64,000 bases of DNA from Marinobacter nauticus (GTDB taxonomy: Bacteria > Pseudomonadota > Gammaproteobacteria > Enterobacterales > Shewanellaceae): assembly GCF_019801015.1 (NCBI RefSeq), contig NZ_JAHVJZ010000008.1, forward strand, positions 1 to 64,000. The letters are read 5' to 3'. The position numbers and the translations under genes are program-made. Of this stretch, positions 47,120-55,973 are shown piece after piece (position 1 is the first letter of the stretch; every line of letters begins with the position of its first letter). Below the pieces are notes generated by a model, which made no database searches, was not told the origin of the DNA, and saw only the letters and a program-made list of their open reading frames with translations.

Positions 47120-49144
47120 ATGAGCGAACGCAACCCCTTAGAGCCCATCCGTAAAGCGATCACCGAGGTGGACAAGGAGCTGCTGAGTCTGCTGGCCCGC
47201 CGCCGATCCCTGAGTCTGGATGTGGCCCGCACCAAGTCCGACGCGGTGAAACCGGTACGGGACAGCGAGCGGGAAAGCGCCCTGCTCACCCGACTGGTCA
47301 CCGAAGGGCGGGAACTGGGGCTGGATGGCCAGTACATCTCCCGACTGTTTCACACCATTATCGAAGACTCGGTACTGCGCCAGCAGGCCTGGTTTCAGGC
47401 GCAGCGCAATCCCGAACAGGCCCCGGCCACCCGCGTCGCCTACCTGGGCGCGAAGGGGTCATACAGTTACCTGGCCGCGCACCACTATTTCGGCCGCCGC
47501 GACCGCGCCCTGATCGAGATGGGGATGGACAACTTCGACGCCATCTTCGATGCCGTCGAGCAGGGCCAGGCAGACCACGGCATACTGCCCCTGGAAAACA
47601 CCTCCTCCGGCTCCATCAACGAAGTGTTCGATCTGCTTCAACACACCAATCTGCATATTGTTGGCGAAACCACGGAAACCATCGCCCACTGTCTGCTGGT
47701 GCAACCCGGCAGCGATCTGTCCAGAATTCAGACCATCTACGCCCATCCCCAGGTCCACACCCAGTGCAGCCGTTTCCTCTCCGGCCTGTCGGGCATTCAC
47801 CAGTCTTACTGTGCCAGCAGCGCGGAAGCGATGGAGAAAGCCGCCGCCGATCCCACCGGCGCCAGTGCCGCCATCGGCAGCGCCCGGGGCGGTGAACTTT
47901 ATGGACTGACGGTGCTGGATACCGAGCTGGCCAACCAGCAGCGCAATGAGAGTCGCTTTATCGTGGTGGCCCGCAAACCGGTCACCGTGCCGCCGCAGGT
48001 GCCCGCCAAAACCACCCTTATCATGGCCACGGGGCAGAAACCCGGGGCGCTGGTGGAAGCGTTGCTGGTGCTGCGGGACCAGGGCATCAACATGACCAAG
48101 CTGGAATCCCGCCCCATCCACGGCAACCCCTGGGAAGAGATGTTCTACCTGGATGTGGAGGGCAACGTCGAAACCGCCGCCATGCAGAACGCCCTGCGTG
48201 AACTGACCCGAATCACCCGCTTTATCAAGGTGCTGGGGTGTTACCCCTGCGAAACCATTCTGCCAACGGAGCTGGACAGCACGGCACTGGCGAATGACCC
48301 ACGCCTTGAGCCCGAGTCTGCAATCCCCCCGGTGGCGGCTCCGGCGGTGCACGTTGGCAAAGCCCCGCTGCACAGTCGCGAGCATAAGTTTGACGACACT
48401 CTGATCCAGGTCGGGGGTGTGACCCTGGGAGGCGACCGCTTTATCACGCTGGCGGGGCCCTCCGCCGTGGAGTCACCATCGCAGATCCTCACCATCGCGC
48501 ACGCGGTCAAAGAACATGGCGGCGCCATCCTCAGCGGTGGCTGTTTCCATCCTCAGGGCGCCACCTCCGGTTTTGCCGGGCTGGGCATGGAAGGTCTGAC
48601 CGCACTGCGTCAGGCAGGCGAACGCCACGGGCTGCCCATTGTGACCGAAGTCAGCAACGTCGAGGATGTGGCTGCGGTCGCCGCCAAAGCCGACATGCTG
48701 CAGATTGGGGAAGGCAATATGCAGAACCTCGCGCTACTGAACGAAGTGGGGAAAACCCAGCGTCCGGTGCTGCTGAAGCGCGGGCTGATGGCCACGCTGG
48801 AGGAGTGGCTGAATGCCGCCGAAACCATTCTCGCCCAGGGCAATCAGCAGGTGGTGCTGTGTGAGCGCGGCATCCGCACGTTCGAGACCGCCACCCGCAA
48901 CACGCTGGATCTCTCCGCCGTTCCGCTGTTGAAAAGCCTGACCCACCTCCCGGTGGTGATCGACCCCTCTGATGCGGTGGGTCGACGAGACCTTGTTCTG
49001 CCCATGGCCAAGGCCGCCAAGGCGATTGGCGCCCACGGTCTGATGGTGCAGGTGCACCCCAGTCCGGAGGAAGCCAGGGTCGATCCGGACCAACAGCTTT
49101 ACGTAGAACAATTCGCTCAGTTGATGAAATCGCTTTACTGCTGA
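47120..49144 (+). CDS. pheA: PheA fusion: chorismate mutase, prephenate dehydratase, ACT and a degenerate DAHP-synthase-like domain
   Basis: The 674-residue protein combines four parts. AroQ chorismate mutase (1-95) has R11, R28, K39, D48, R51 and Q88 intact. Prephenate dehydratase (105-285) has NESRF with Ser278 where E. coli has Thr. The ACT domain (298-375) has GALV and ESRP, which bind Phe. A type I-beta DAHP-synthase-like domain spans 425-672. The last part keeps [14 protein letters not shown] and TRNTLD, but GPC is GPS (S448), KPRTSP is HPQGATS (477-483), IGARN is IGEGN, DPSH is DPSD (D618) and VEVHP is VQVHP (Q644). It is probably a non-catalytic module. The P-protein part should make phenylpyruvate under Phe feedback. 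Confidence 0.93.
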   Translation: MSERNPLEPIRKAITEVDKELLSLLARRRSLSLDVARTKSDAVKPVRDSERESALLTRLVTEGRELGLDGQYISRLFHTIIEDSVLRQQAWFQAQRNPEQAPATRVAYLGAKGSYSYLAAHHYFGRRDRALIEMGMDNFDAIFDAVEQGQADHGILPLENTSSGSINEVFDLLQHTNLHIVGETTETIAHCLLVQPGSDLSRIQTIYAHPQVHTQCSRFLSGLSGIHQSYCASSAEAMEKAAADPTGASAAIGSARGGELYGLTVLDTELANQQRNESRFIVVARKPVTVPPQVPAKTTLIMATGQKPGALVEALLVLRDQGINMTKLESRPIHGNPWEEMFYLDVEGNVETAAMQNALRELTRITRFIKVLGCYPCETILPTELDSTALANDPRLEPESAIPPVAAPAVHVGKAPLHSREHKFDDTLIQVGGVTLGGDRFITLAGPSAVESPSQILTIAHAVKEHGGAILSGGCFHPQGATSGFAGLGMEGLTALRQAGERHGLPIVTEVSNVEDVAAVAAKADMLQIGEGNMQNLALLNEVGKTQRPVLLKRGLMATLEEWLNAAETILAQGNQQVVLCERGIRTFETATRNTLDLSAVPLLKSLTHLPVVIDPSDAVGRRDLVLPMAKAAKAIGAHGLMVQVHPSPEEARVDPDQQLYVEQFAQLMKSLYC

Positions 49145-49152
49145 ATTGATCG

Positions 49153-49192
49153 AGCGCAAAGAGTAATCGGCTTTTCTTTGCGCTGCTTTTTT
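49153..49192 (+). terminator. pheA terminator
   Basis: The 10-bp stem AGCGCAAAGA/TCTTTGCGCT, with a 12-nt loop, is followed by GCTTTTTT, 8 bp after the pheA stop. It isolates the lipid cluster from pheA. Confidence 0.82.
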
Positions 49193-49212
49193 CACCAGCC
49201 CACAATGACCCT

Positions 49213-49235
49213 AAAGACTGGTCAGGCCAGTCTTT
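49213..49235. promoter_or_regulatory. Candidate TetR operator of the acyl-CoA reductase operon
   Basis: AAAGACTGG-TCAGG-CCAGTCTTT is a perfect 9-5-9 inverted repeat that ends 22 bp before the reductase ATG. It has the size and symmetry of TetR-family operators, and a TetR gene is third in the same operon. I did not find the same palindrome in front of the phasin operon. Confidence 0.6.
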
Positions 49236-49257
49236 CCAATACAAGGAAGGGGATCAT

Positions 49258-51228
49258 ATGGGTTACTTTGTTACCGGCATCACCGGCTTTATCGGCCGTT
49301 TCCTCCTCGCTCGCCTGGCCAAGCGGCCGGGCACCTTTTACGCCCTGGTGCGCTCTGACAAGGACGCGGAACGCCTGGCGGAAATCGGCACCCCGCTGGG
49401 GCTGACGCCAGACCGGCTGATTCCCGTATACGGTGACATAACCCAACCCAACCTGGGCCTGAGCAAAAGCGACATCACCCGTCTGGAAGGCCAGATCGAT
49501 CACCTGTTCCACCTGGCCGCCATCTATGACCTGAAGGCGTCCGCCGAATCCCAAATCAAAGCCAATGTGGAAGGCACCAAAAACGTCATCGCACTGGCCC
49601 GGACGCTGCGGGCCGGCTGCCTGCACCACATCAGTTCCATCGCCGCCGCTGGCCTTTATCGTGGCCACTTTAACGAGCAGATGTTCGCGGAAGCGGAGCA
49701 GTTGGACCACCCCTACTTCCTGACCAAACACCTGGCGGAAAAGGCGGTCCGGGAAGCCACTGACCTGACGGTGCGGATCTACCGTCCCGGCATTGTGGTC
49801 GGAGACTCCGAGCACGGCGAAGCGGACCGGGTGGACGGCCCCTACCTGTTCTTTAAACTGCTGCAGAAGCTCAGGGACAATCTGCCCCGCTGGGTGCCGC
49901 TGCTGGGCGTAGAGGGTGGCCGACTCAATATCGTGCCGGTGGACTTTGTGGCGGATGCGCTGGATTACCTGGCGCACCGGCCGGGGCTGGATGGCCAGTG
50001 CTTCCATCTGACCGACCCTTCTCCCTTAAGAGCCGGCGAAGTGCTGAACCTGTTTGCTGATGCCGGCCATGCGCCGAGAATGGCGATGCGCATCAACACC
50101 CGGCTGTTTGATGTGGTGCCGCGCCATCTCTGGCAGAGCATGATCCAGTCGCCGCCCCTCAAACGGATCGGGCGGGCCATTCTGGAAGACTATGGCCTGC
50201 CGGAAAGCGCCCTCTCCCTCATCAACTACCCCACCCGCTTCGATTGTTCCTACACCCACTCCCTGCTTGCCGAAGGCGACATTCACTGCCCTCCCCTATC
50301 CAGTTACGCGGAAAAGGTGTGGGACTACTGGGAGCGCAATCTCGACCCGGACCGGTTTATCGAACAAAGCCTGTGCCGCAAGATGGCGGGCAAACGGATA
50401 CTGCTGACCGGGGCCAGCTCCGGTATTGGCCTTGCCACGGCCCTTAAGCTCGCGCCCTGCGGCGCCCGGCTGCTGCTGGTGGCCAGGGAGGCGGAAGAGC
50501 TGGGGATCGCCTGCCAACAGGTGGCGGAGCTGGGTGGCGAAGCCTATCCCTACGTGGCGGACCTGACTGACCCCACTGAATCAGAACATCTGCTGGCCCG
50601 CATCCACGCCGAGCATGGCGGGGTGGACCTGCTGATCAACAACGCTGGCCGCTCCATCCGCCGGCCCGTTGCGGACTCCCTGGATCGCCTGCATGATTTC
50701 GAGCGAACCATGGCAATCAATTATTTCGGTGCACTCAGGCTGACATTGGGCGTACTGGAAGGGATGAGTCAGCGCCGTAAAGGCCACATCATCAACATCT
50801 CCTCCATCGGTGTGCTGACCAACGCGCCCCGGTTCTCCGCCTACGTCGCCTCCAAGGCCGCACTGGAGGCCTTTAGCCGCTGTGCGGCTGCCGAGTATTC
50901 CGACATCGGCGTGCGCTTTACTACCATCAATATGCCGTTGGTGCGCACCCCGATGATCGCGCCCACCAAACTCTATGATCAGGTGCCGACGCTGACACCG
51001 GACCAGGCCGCCGACATGGTGATTCAGGGCGTCCTGCACCAGCCCAAACGGATCGCCACCCGACTGGGGATCTTCGGTGCGGTGCTGCACGCCATCGCAC
51101 CGAAGCTGGCCGAGATCGTCATGAACTCCGCCTTCCGGATGTTTGATGAAGACGAGCGGGAGCGGGATTTGGCCCGCCAGCAGGAAAAAATCACCTTTGC
51201 TGCGCTGCTGCGCGGCATCCACTTTTAA
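49258..51228 (+). CDS. Two-domain fatty acyl-CoA reductase (fatty alcohol-forming, Marinobacter FAR-like)
   Basis: The 656-residue protein closely resembles, from memory, the Marinobacter acyl-CoA reductase that makes fatty alcohols. The N-terminal extended-SDR domain has TGITGFIGRFL (6-16) and catalytic Y153-xxx-K157. A linker includes NYPTRFD (323-329) and WDYWERNLDPD (355-365). The C-terminal classical SDR has TGASSGIG (384-391), NNAG and Y529-xxx-K533. It would reduce acyl-CoA through the aldehyde to the alcohol with NADPH, supplying alcohol for wax esters. It is the first gene of reductase-DUF2505-TetR. Confidence 0.88.
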   Translation: MGYFVTGITGFIGRFLLARLAKRPGTFYALVRSDKDAERLAEIGTPLGLTPDRLIPVYGDITQPNLGLSKSDITRLEGQIDHLFHLAAIYDLKASAESQIKANVEGTKNVIALARTLRAGCLHHISSIAAAGLYRGHFNEQMFAEAEQLDHPYFLTKHLAEKAVREATDLTVRIYRPGIVVGDSEHGEADRVDGPYLFFKLLQKLRDNLPRWVPLLGVEGGRLNIVPVDFVADALDYLAHRPGLDGQCFHLTDPSPLRAGEVLNLFADAGHAPRMAMRINTRLFDVVPRHLWQSMIQSPPLKRIGRAILEDYGLPESALSLINYPTRFDCSYTHSLLAEGDIHCPPLSSYAEKVWDYWERNLDPDRFIEQSLCRKMAGKRILLTGASSGIGLATALKLAPCGARLLLVAREAEELGIACQQVAELGGEAYPYVADLTDPTESEHLLARIHAEHGGVDLLINNAGRSIRRPVADSLDRLHDFERTMAINYFGALRLTLGVLEGMSQRRKGHIINISSIGVLTNAPRFSAYVASKAALEAFSRCAAAEYSDIGVRFTTINMPLVRTPMIAPTKLYDQVPTLTPDQAADMVIQGVLHQPKRIATRLGIFGAVLHAIAPKLAEIVMNSAFRMFDEDERERDLARQQEKITFAALLRGIHF

Positions 51229-51239
51229 GGAACAACGCC

Positions 51240-51731
51240 ATGGAACTGACGGTAATTCACGATTACGACTGCTCGCTGGGCACGCTGGTTGAGCAGTTCC
51301 GCCAACCGGACGCGGTCAAGGCCAAGTACCTGGCGGTCGGCGCCGAAAAAGTGCGGATCCTGCAGTGCGATGATACGCAGGACCAGTGGCGGATGATGAC
51401 CGTGCGCGAGGTCGAAAGCGCGGTTCCCGGGCTGCTGAAGTCGGTGGTGGGGGATCGCAACCTGCTGGAGCAATCCGAGCACTGGCACCAGATGGAGGAT
51501 GGCACCTTTCACTGTATTCTGGCGATTCAGATCCAGGGCGTGCCACTGACCATTCAGGGCGGGATGATCCTGAGCGCCACCGACGACGGCAGCCGCAATA
51601 CCATCAGCCTGACTCTGGAGTCCAAGGTGCCCTTTATCGGCAAGACCCTGGCCCAGTTTGCGGCCAGGGACAGCGAGCGTCTGATGAAACTGGAGTACCG
51701 TTACCTCAAACAACTGTGTCAGGTGGCCTGA
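51240..51731 (+). CDS. DUF2505 protein (START/SRPBCC-like)
   Basis: The 163-residue protein matches the DUF2505 pattern, a family with a predicted helix-grip fold that holds lipids. No signal peptide is seen, so it is cytoplasmic. It lies 11 bp after the reductase and overlaps the TetR start by one base (TGATG). A role in binding or carrying acyl substrate is possible but is inferred from context. Confidence 0.75.
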   Translation: MELTVIHDYDCSLGTLVEQFRQPDAVKAKYLAVGAEKVRILQCDDTQDQWRMMTVREVESAVPGLLKSVVGDRNLLEQSEHWHQMEDGTFHCILAIQIQGVPLTIQGGMILSATDDGSRNTISLTLESKVPFIGKTLAQFAARDSERLMKLEYRYLKQLCQVA

Positions 51732-52345
51732 TGGGCACGCGAGAACGGATTCTCGACACCAGTCTGGTGCTGTTCAATCAGGAGGGCACGGCGGCCATCA
51801 GTGCCCTTAGTATCGCCACCGCCCTGGGGATCAGCCCTGGCAACCTCTATTACCACTTCCGCGGCAAGGAGGAGATCCTGACCGCGCTGTTGGCGGAGTG
51901 TGACCTGGCGCTGGACCGGTTGCACCGACGTATGGACGTGGAGTTAAAAGGCCCGATGGATTTCGAGCCTTTCCTGCTGTCCCTGCTGAGGGTGGGGCAC
52001 CACTTTCGTTGCCTGTTCCGGGACCAGGAAGCCCTGCGCTTTGCGCACCCGGGGCTGGCCCGAAGCTGGAGCCGGTTGCTGAAGCGGATCCGACAGATCA
52101 GTCAGCTCCTGTTGAAACGGCTCAATCAACTCAGTCCCCTCGGACTGACGCCGTCACAGCGGGACAAACTGGCTGACAGCCTGATGCTCAGCGCACTGGC
52201 CAGTCTCTGCTTTGAGCTGGAACCGGATAAGGATGGAGAGACTCAGTTGATTCAGAGCGCCCACAGCCTGCTGGTGCTGCTGCGCCCCTACCTTGAAGCC
52301 GCCGGGCTGAACCCGGTCAGTAACGAACAGGCCAACGCGCCTTAG
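51731..52345 (+). CDS. TetR-family transcriptional regulator
   Basis: The 204-residue protein has an N-terminal TetR HTH (RERILDTSLVLFNQEG... ISALSIATALGISPGNLYYHFRGKEEI, about 4-50) and a helical ligand domain with a mostly hydrophobic core. The start ATG shares one base with the DUF2505 stop. It probably represses its own operon at the palindrome upstream of the reductase. An acyl-CoA or fatty acid ligand would make sense but cannot be seen in the sequence. Its stop is 9 bp from the convergent hydrolase stop. Confidence 0.9.
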   Translation: MGTRERILDTSLVLFNQEGTAAISALSIATALGISPGNLYYHFRGKEEILTALLAECDLALDRLHRRMDVELKGPMDFEPFLLSLLRVGHHFRCLFRDQEALRFAHPGLARSWSRLLKRIRQISQLLLKRLNQLSPLGLTPSQRDKLADSLMLSALASLCFELEPDKDGETQLIQSAHSLLVLLRPYLEAAGLNPVSNEQANAP

Positions 52346-52354
52346 GCCCCGTGC

Positions 52355-53281
52355 TCAGTCGGGTCCGAGCGCCGCGTGATCGGTGTGATGAATCACGAAG
52401 TCGCGGATCCGGCTGATCGCTTCCCGCGCTTCCGGCAACTGGTAAAACAGCGGGAAAACGTGGGACAACCCGGGCCAGATGGTGAGGTCCACCACGCCGC
52501 CCTGACGCCGCACCTGTGCCGCCAGCCGGACCGAATCGTCCTGCAACATCTCCAACGCCCCGACATGAATCATCATCGGCGCCAGATCCTGCAATTCGCC
52601 ATAGCAGGGCGACACCAGCGGGTCGCACGGCATGTGGCCATTGAGGTAGCAGTTGCGCATCAGCAACAGCGAGCCCAGGTCGAAAAAGGGGTCCACCTCC
52701 CGCAGCAGAAACGCCGACTCTCCGTTCAGGGCCATATCGGTTGCCGGCGACAGCAGAATGCCTGCCGCGGGCTGCGGCAGTCCCTGCTCCCGGGCCAGCA
52801 TCATGGTGGTCAGCACCAGGTTACCGCCAGCTGAGTCGCCCGCCAGAATCAGCTGCCCCGGCACCATGCCCTGTTCCAGTAAGGCGCGGTAGACCGACAG
52901 GCAGTCATTGACCGCCGCGGGATAGGGAAACTCCGGAGCCAGCCGGTAGTCCACCATCAATCCCCTCGAGTCCGTGGCCTCCGCCAGGCGGCCAAGCAGC
53001 GCGCCATGAACGCCGGGAGAGCGCAGACAAAAACCGCCGCCATGGAAATAAAGGATCACCCGCTCGCTGGCGCGCTGCCCCGTCAACACCCAGTCGCAGG
53101 GCACGCCACCAAGCTGGTCAGAGACAATATCGAGCCCGGACGGCGGCAGAATGTAGTTGCCCAGCTTATCCAAACCGCTGATGGTGGCACGCAGGGCGTG
53201 CACATCATTGCAGCGGGCAAAGCGGCTGCGCATCACCCGATACAGCAACTTATTCAGGGCAAGGGCCCGCCAGCTGGGCAT
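52355..53281 (-). CDS. Alpha/beta hydrolase of the hormone-sensitive lipase family
   Basis: The 308-residue esterase/lipase has the oxyanion motif HGGG (80-83) and nucleophile motif GDSAGG (S150), with a plausible Asp (about 245) and a His in GLSHVFPLF. There is no signal peptide. It would hydrolyse acyl esters in the cytoplasm, possibly stored wax esters or triacylglycerol. It is the last gene of the phasin-phasin-WS/DGAT-hydrolase operon, 9 bp after the acyltransferase. Confidence 0.9.
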   Translation of the reverse strand: MPSWRALALNKLLYRVMRSRFARCNDVHALRATISGLDKLGNYILPPSGLDIVSDQLGGVPCDWVLTGQRASERVILYFHGGGFCLRSPGVHGALLGRLAEATDSRGLMVDYRLAPEFPYPAAVNDCLSVYRALLEQGMVPGQLILAGDSAGGNLVLTTMMLAREQGLPQPAAGILLSPATDMALNGESAFLLREVDPFFDLGSLLLMRNCYLNGHMPCDPLVSPCYGELQDLAPMMIHVGALEMLQDDSVRLAAQVRRQGGVVDLTIWPGLSHVFPLFYQLPEAREAISRIRDFVIHHTDHAALGPD

Positions 53282-53290
53282 ACCTCCTCC

Positions 53291-54706
53291 TTAGGCTGTC
53301 TGCTTCATCACCACATCGGTCACCGCTTCCAGCGTGGCCTGTTCCAGCTCGGTCAGCGCGTCGTGCAGGTAGTCGGCAATGGCATCGAAGCCAGGCAACG
53401 AACGACGGCAACACACCAGGCCAAAGTGGATCTGACCAGCATAACTGAGCAACGTGATATTGAGCGTCTGGCCGGGCAACAGCAGCGACAGCGGGTACAT
53501 CTGCGTCACTTCAGCGCCCATAAAATAGAGTGGCTCGGTGGGACCGGGCACATTGGAGATCAACATGTTGGTGGCTGGCGGCAGGTAATGGTGCAGACCC
53601 AGCCGGCCTGCGGTCAGTGCCAGCCCATTGACGATGATGGAGTATTGGTAATACGCGTCTCCGGACAGTTCCAGCGCTTCCTGTTTTACCCCCATGGTGC
53701 CATCGCGGATGTTGCCCAGACGCAGCAGCGGCGGGTCATCACTCTGCCCCAGCTCCACCAGCCCCAGACTGATCTTATTGCACGCCACCGGGGCCTCCTC
53801 CGGCCGTCGCAGATTGATGGGCATCAGCGCCACCATCGGCTTTCGGCTGGACCAGTTATGGACCTGAAGGTAGCGATGCAACGCCATATCACAGACGGTC
53901 AGCATCACATCATTCGTGGTGGTGCCGGTCAGTTTGGCGATGCGGGAGAAGCGGCGCATGGGCAGACTCGCCAGGGCCACAGTGCGCGCCCGATCCGGAC
54001 TGATGTTGAACGGAGTGCGGGGTGCGGTGAAGGGCACTTTCAGCCGGGTGGGCTGAAGATTGAGGGTATTGAGGGCCAACTTGCCCGCCAGTTTGGCCAG
54101 CCCGATGCTGGCGCCAATCTGACGCTGAACCAATCCGCGGCTGTTGAGCAGGCAGGAAAGCAGCGACGCCCGCTCTGCCCGCGCTGTGGCGTCCGTGTCA
54201 CTGCCACCAATCCAGAATGGCTGAGTCTCACCATCCGGGCTCAGGCTGCAGCAACGCGCAAACAACTTGGAGGCACGGACGCCATCGGCCAGGGCATGAT
54301 GGATCTTCACCACCAGTGCCACATCACCACTTTGCAAACCGTCAATGACCCACAGTTCCCATAACGGGCGACTGCGGTCGAGGCGGTAGCTGTGAATGCG
54401 GCTGATCAGCTCGAGCAGTTGGTGGGGGTCTCCGGGTTCCGGCAATTGAGAGTGGCGGACGTGATAGCCGAGATCGACCGCACCGGCACTCTGCCAGCGC
54501 GGCCAGCGGGTCAACGCCAGGTCCAGCACCTGATCGAACGGCGGCTGCGGCGGGCCGCTGGCCCACAGCTTTTCAACCAGGCGACGGCCAAACCCCTCGG
54601 ATTCTCCGGCCTTGGGTGACAACATCACCAGGCCGGAGATGTGCAGAGGGGTCGCGTCACTCTCAAACAGCACGAACCCCAGGTCCAGTAACGACAGGTT
54701 GGCCAT
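53291..54706 (-). CDS. Wax ester synthase / diacylglycerol acyltransferase (WS/DGAT)
   Basis: The 471-residue protein has the catalytic HHALADG (136-142; HHxxxDG), the conserved PLWELWVIDGL (114-124) and the C-terminal NVPGPTEPLYFMG typical of WS/DGAT. It joins acyl-CoA to fatty alcohols or diacylglycerol, at the membrane or lipid-body surface. It lies 11 bp after a phasin gene, in the same operon. With the acyl-CoA reductase on the facing operon, both steps from acyl-CoA to wax ester are encoded within 5.5 kb. Confidence 0.94.
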   Translation of the reverse strand: MANLSLLDLGFVLFESDATPLHISGLVMLSPKAGESEGFGRRLVEKLWASGPPQPPFDQVLDLALTRWPRWQSAGAVDLGYHVRHSQLPEPGDPHQLLELISRIHSYRLDRSRPLWELWVIDGLQSGDVALVVKIHHALADGVRASKLFARCCSLSPDGETQPFWIGGSDTDATARAERASLLSCLLNSRGLVQRQIGASIGLAKLAGKLALNTLNLQPTRLKVPFTAPRTPFNISPDRARTVALASLPMRRFSRIAKLTGTTTNDVMLTVCDMALHRYLQVHNWSSRKPMVALMPINLRRPEEAPVACNKISLGLVELGQSDDPPLLRLGNIRDGTMGVKQEALELSGDAYYQYSIIVNGLALTAGRLGLHHYLPPATNMLISNVPGPTEPLYFMGAEVTQMYPLSLLLPGQTLNITLLSYAGQIHFGLVCCRRSLPGFDAIADYLHDALTELEQATLEAVTDVVMKQTA

Positions 54707-54717
54707 AGGCCCTCCCC

Positions 54718-55071
54718 TTAGTTCTGGTTCAGCTTCGCCACCAGCTCAGTCAGCCGATCCACCTTGGCATTCAGTTGGTCAATGCGGCGTGGATCCACCC
54801 CACTGAGGCGAGCGAACAGTGCCTGTACGCGGGCTTCCACGTTGTGGTTGGCCGCTTTGACCTGCTGGGTCACGTTTTCCCGGGTCTGGGCTTCAACAGT
54901 GCGCCCCTCATCCACCAGAGACTCGAACAGGTTTTCCCCTTGTTCGCGCCGTTCACCGGCTTCTTCCAGGCTCTTGCTGTAGACCCCAAGGCCTGCCAGC
55001 CAGATGTTTCGTGCCATCTGTTCACTGTCCTGCAACCACTCCTGGCCACGTTCACGGATATCGACGGTCAT
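54718..55071 (-). CDS. Phasin-like granule protein (PF05597 type), short
   Basis: The 117-residue helical protein has the PhaI/PhaF signature ARNIWLAGLGVYSKSLEE (about 20-37), a central coiled coil, and LSGVDPRRIDQLNAKVDRL near the end. It lacks the basic Ala/Lys tail. Such proteins coat PHA granules or lipid bodies. It lies between the longer phasin (17-bp gap) and WS/DGAT (11-bp gap). Confidence 0.8.
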   Translation of the reverse strand: MTVDIRERGQEWLQDSEQMARNIWLAGLGVYSKSLEEAGERREQGENLFESLVDEGRTVEAQTRENVTQQVKAANHNVEARVQALFARLSGVDPRRIDQLNAKVDRLTELVAKLNQN

Positions 55072-55088
55072 GCTTCCCTCCAGGACGC

Positions 55089-55526
55089 TCAGGCGTCTTT
55101 CTTGGCAGCGGGTTTACGAGCTGCGCGGCGCGGTGCGGGTTTGGCGGCCGGTTCCGCTTTCACGGCAGGCGCTTCCGGTGCCACTTTGGCTTCAGCCAGC
55201 TTGTCGACCACATCAGCCAACTGGTCGAGCTTGGTGTCCAGCTCATCCAACTGATGGGGATCCAGCCCAGTAAAGCGCTGTACGCGGGTGTTGATCTGTT
55301 GAGTAACCGCTTGCTGAGTCTGACTGGCAGCGTCTTTCACCTGGGTCCTGGTCTGGTTTTCCAGCTCACGACCCCGCTCCATCAACTCTTCGAACCAGCT
55401 GCGGCCTCGATCGGACAGGTTGGACACCTCTTTGGCGCTCTTGGCATAAGCGCCCAGACCAGCCAGCCAGATCTTGCGAGCAAGTGCTTCCTGCTCAATC
55501 GGGGGAGTAATTTGACGTTTTGACAT
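55089..55526 (-). CDS. Phasin-like granule protein with an Ala/Pro/Lys tail (PhaF-like)
   Basis: The 145-residue protein has the phasin motif ARKIWLAGLGAYAKSAKE (about 16-33), an amphipathic coiled coil (about 50-110), and a C-terminal tail with AAKPAPRRAARKPAAKK resembling the histone-like DNA-binding tail of Pseudomonas PhaF. This tail could tether granules to the nucleoid. First gene of the four-gene minus-strand operon. Paralogue of the next gene. Confidence 0.85.
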   Translation of the reverse strand: MSKRQITPPIEQEALARKIWLAGLGAYAKSAKEVSNLSDRGRSWFEELMERGRELENQTRTQVKDAASQTQQAVTQQINTRVQRFTGLDPHQLDELDTKLDQLADVVDKLAEAKVAPEAPAVKAEPAAKPAPRRAARKPAAKKDA

Positions 55527-55634
55527 GATGCCCTCCTGGATTCCGGCGACAGGGGATGTTCCCTATAGTCAGAGTACGAGTCGGGTCTAGAATCGGCGTT
55601 CTAAAGGAGGGGGAGAACCTTGCTCTGGATCAAA

Positions 55635-55658
55635 AACGGGGCGAATCCTCGCCCCGTT
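55635..55658 (-). terminator. Terminator of the PHA-granule-region gene
   Basis: The 10-bp stem AACGGGGCGA/TCGCCCCGTT (loop ATCC) is followed on the minus strand by a T5 run, about 5 bp after the stop at 55663. Confidence 0.85.
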
Positions 55659-55662
55659 GTCT

Positions 55663-55941
55663 TTATCCGCCCAGCAGCGCGTCCAACTGCCGTTCAATGG
55701 CCTGATGGATGCCGTCGCGGAAGGGCCGAAGCAGGAACCCCAGCTCCAGCGTAATCTCCACATGGGAGGGACCGGGAAGCAGCGTGCCCCGAGCGCCATT
55801 GCGGGAGAAATGCACCGCATCTCCCCGCTTCTGTATCCGCAACTGATACTCCTGAGCCAGTTGGCCGGAGAGGTCATCCACCAGCGTGTCCAGTTCAGCA
55901 GCCGACAGGCGGTGAGAGCGAGCAATGTGTATTGAACCCAT
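55663..55941 (-). CDS. Polyhydroxyalkanoic acid system protein (PHA_gran_rgn family)
   Basis: The 92-residue protein fits the PF09650-type family found near PHA genes: an N-terminal HxxxxxEL-like helix, a central beta segment (YQLRIQKRGDAVHFSRNGARGTLLPG) and the conserved C-terminal LGFLLRPFRDGIHQAIERQLD. Its function is unknown. It is upstream of the phasin operon, with its own terminator, and 32 bp downstream of tyrA, from which it may be transcribed. Confidence 0.82.
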   Translation of the reverse strand: MGSIHIARSHRLSAAELDTLVDDLSGQLAQEYQLRIQKRGDAVHFSRNGARGTLLPGPSHVEITLELGFLLRPFRDGIHQAIERQLDALLGG

Positions 55942-55973
55942 ATCTCACACCCTAGCAGCCGCAGCGTGGGATG

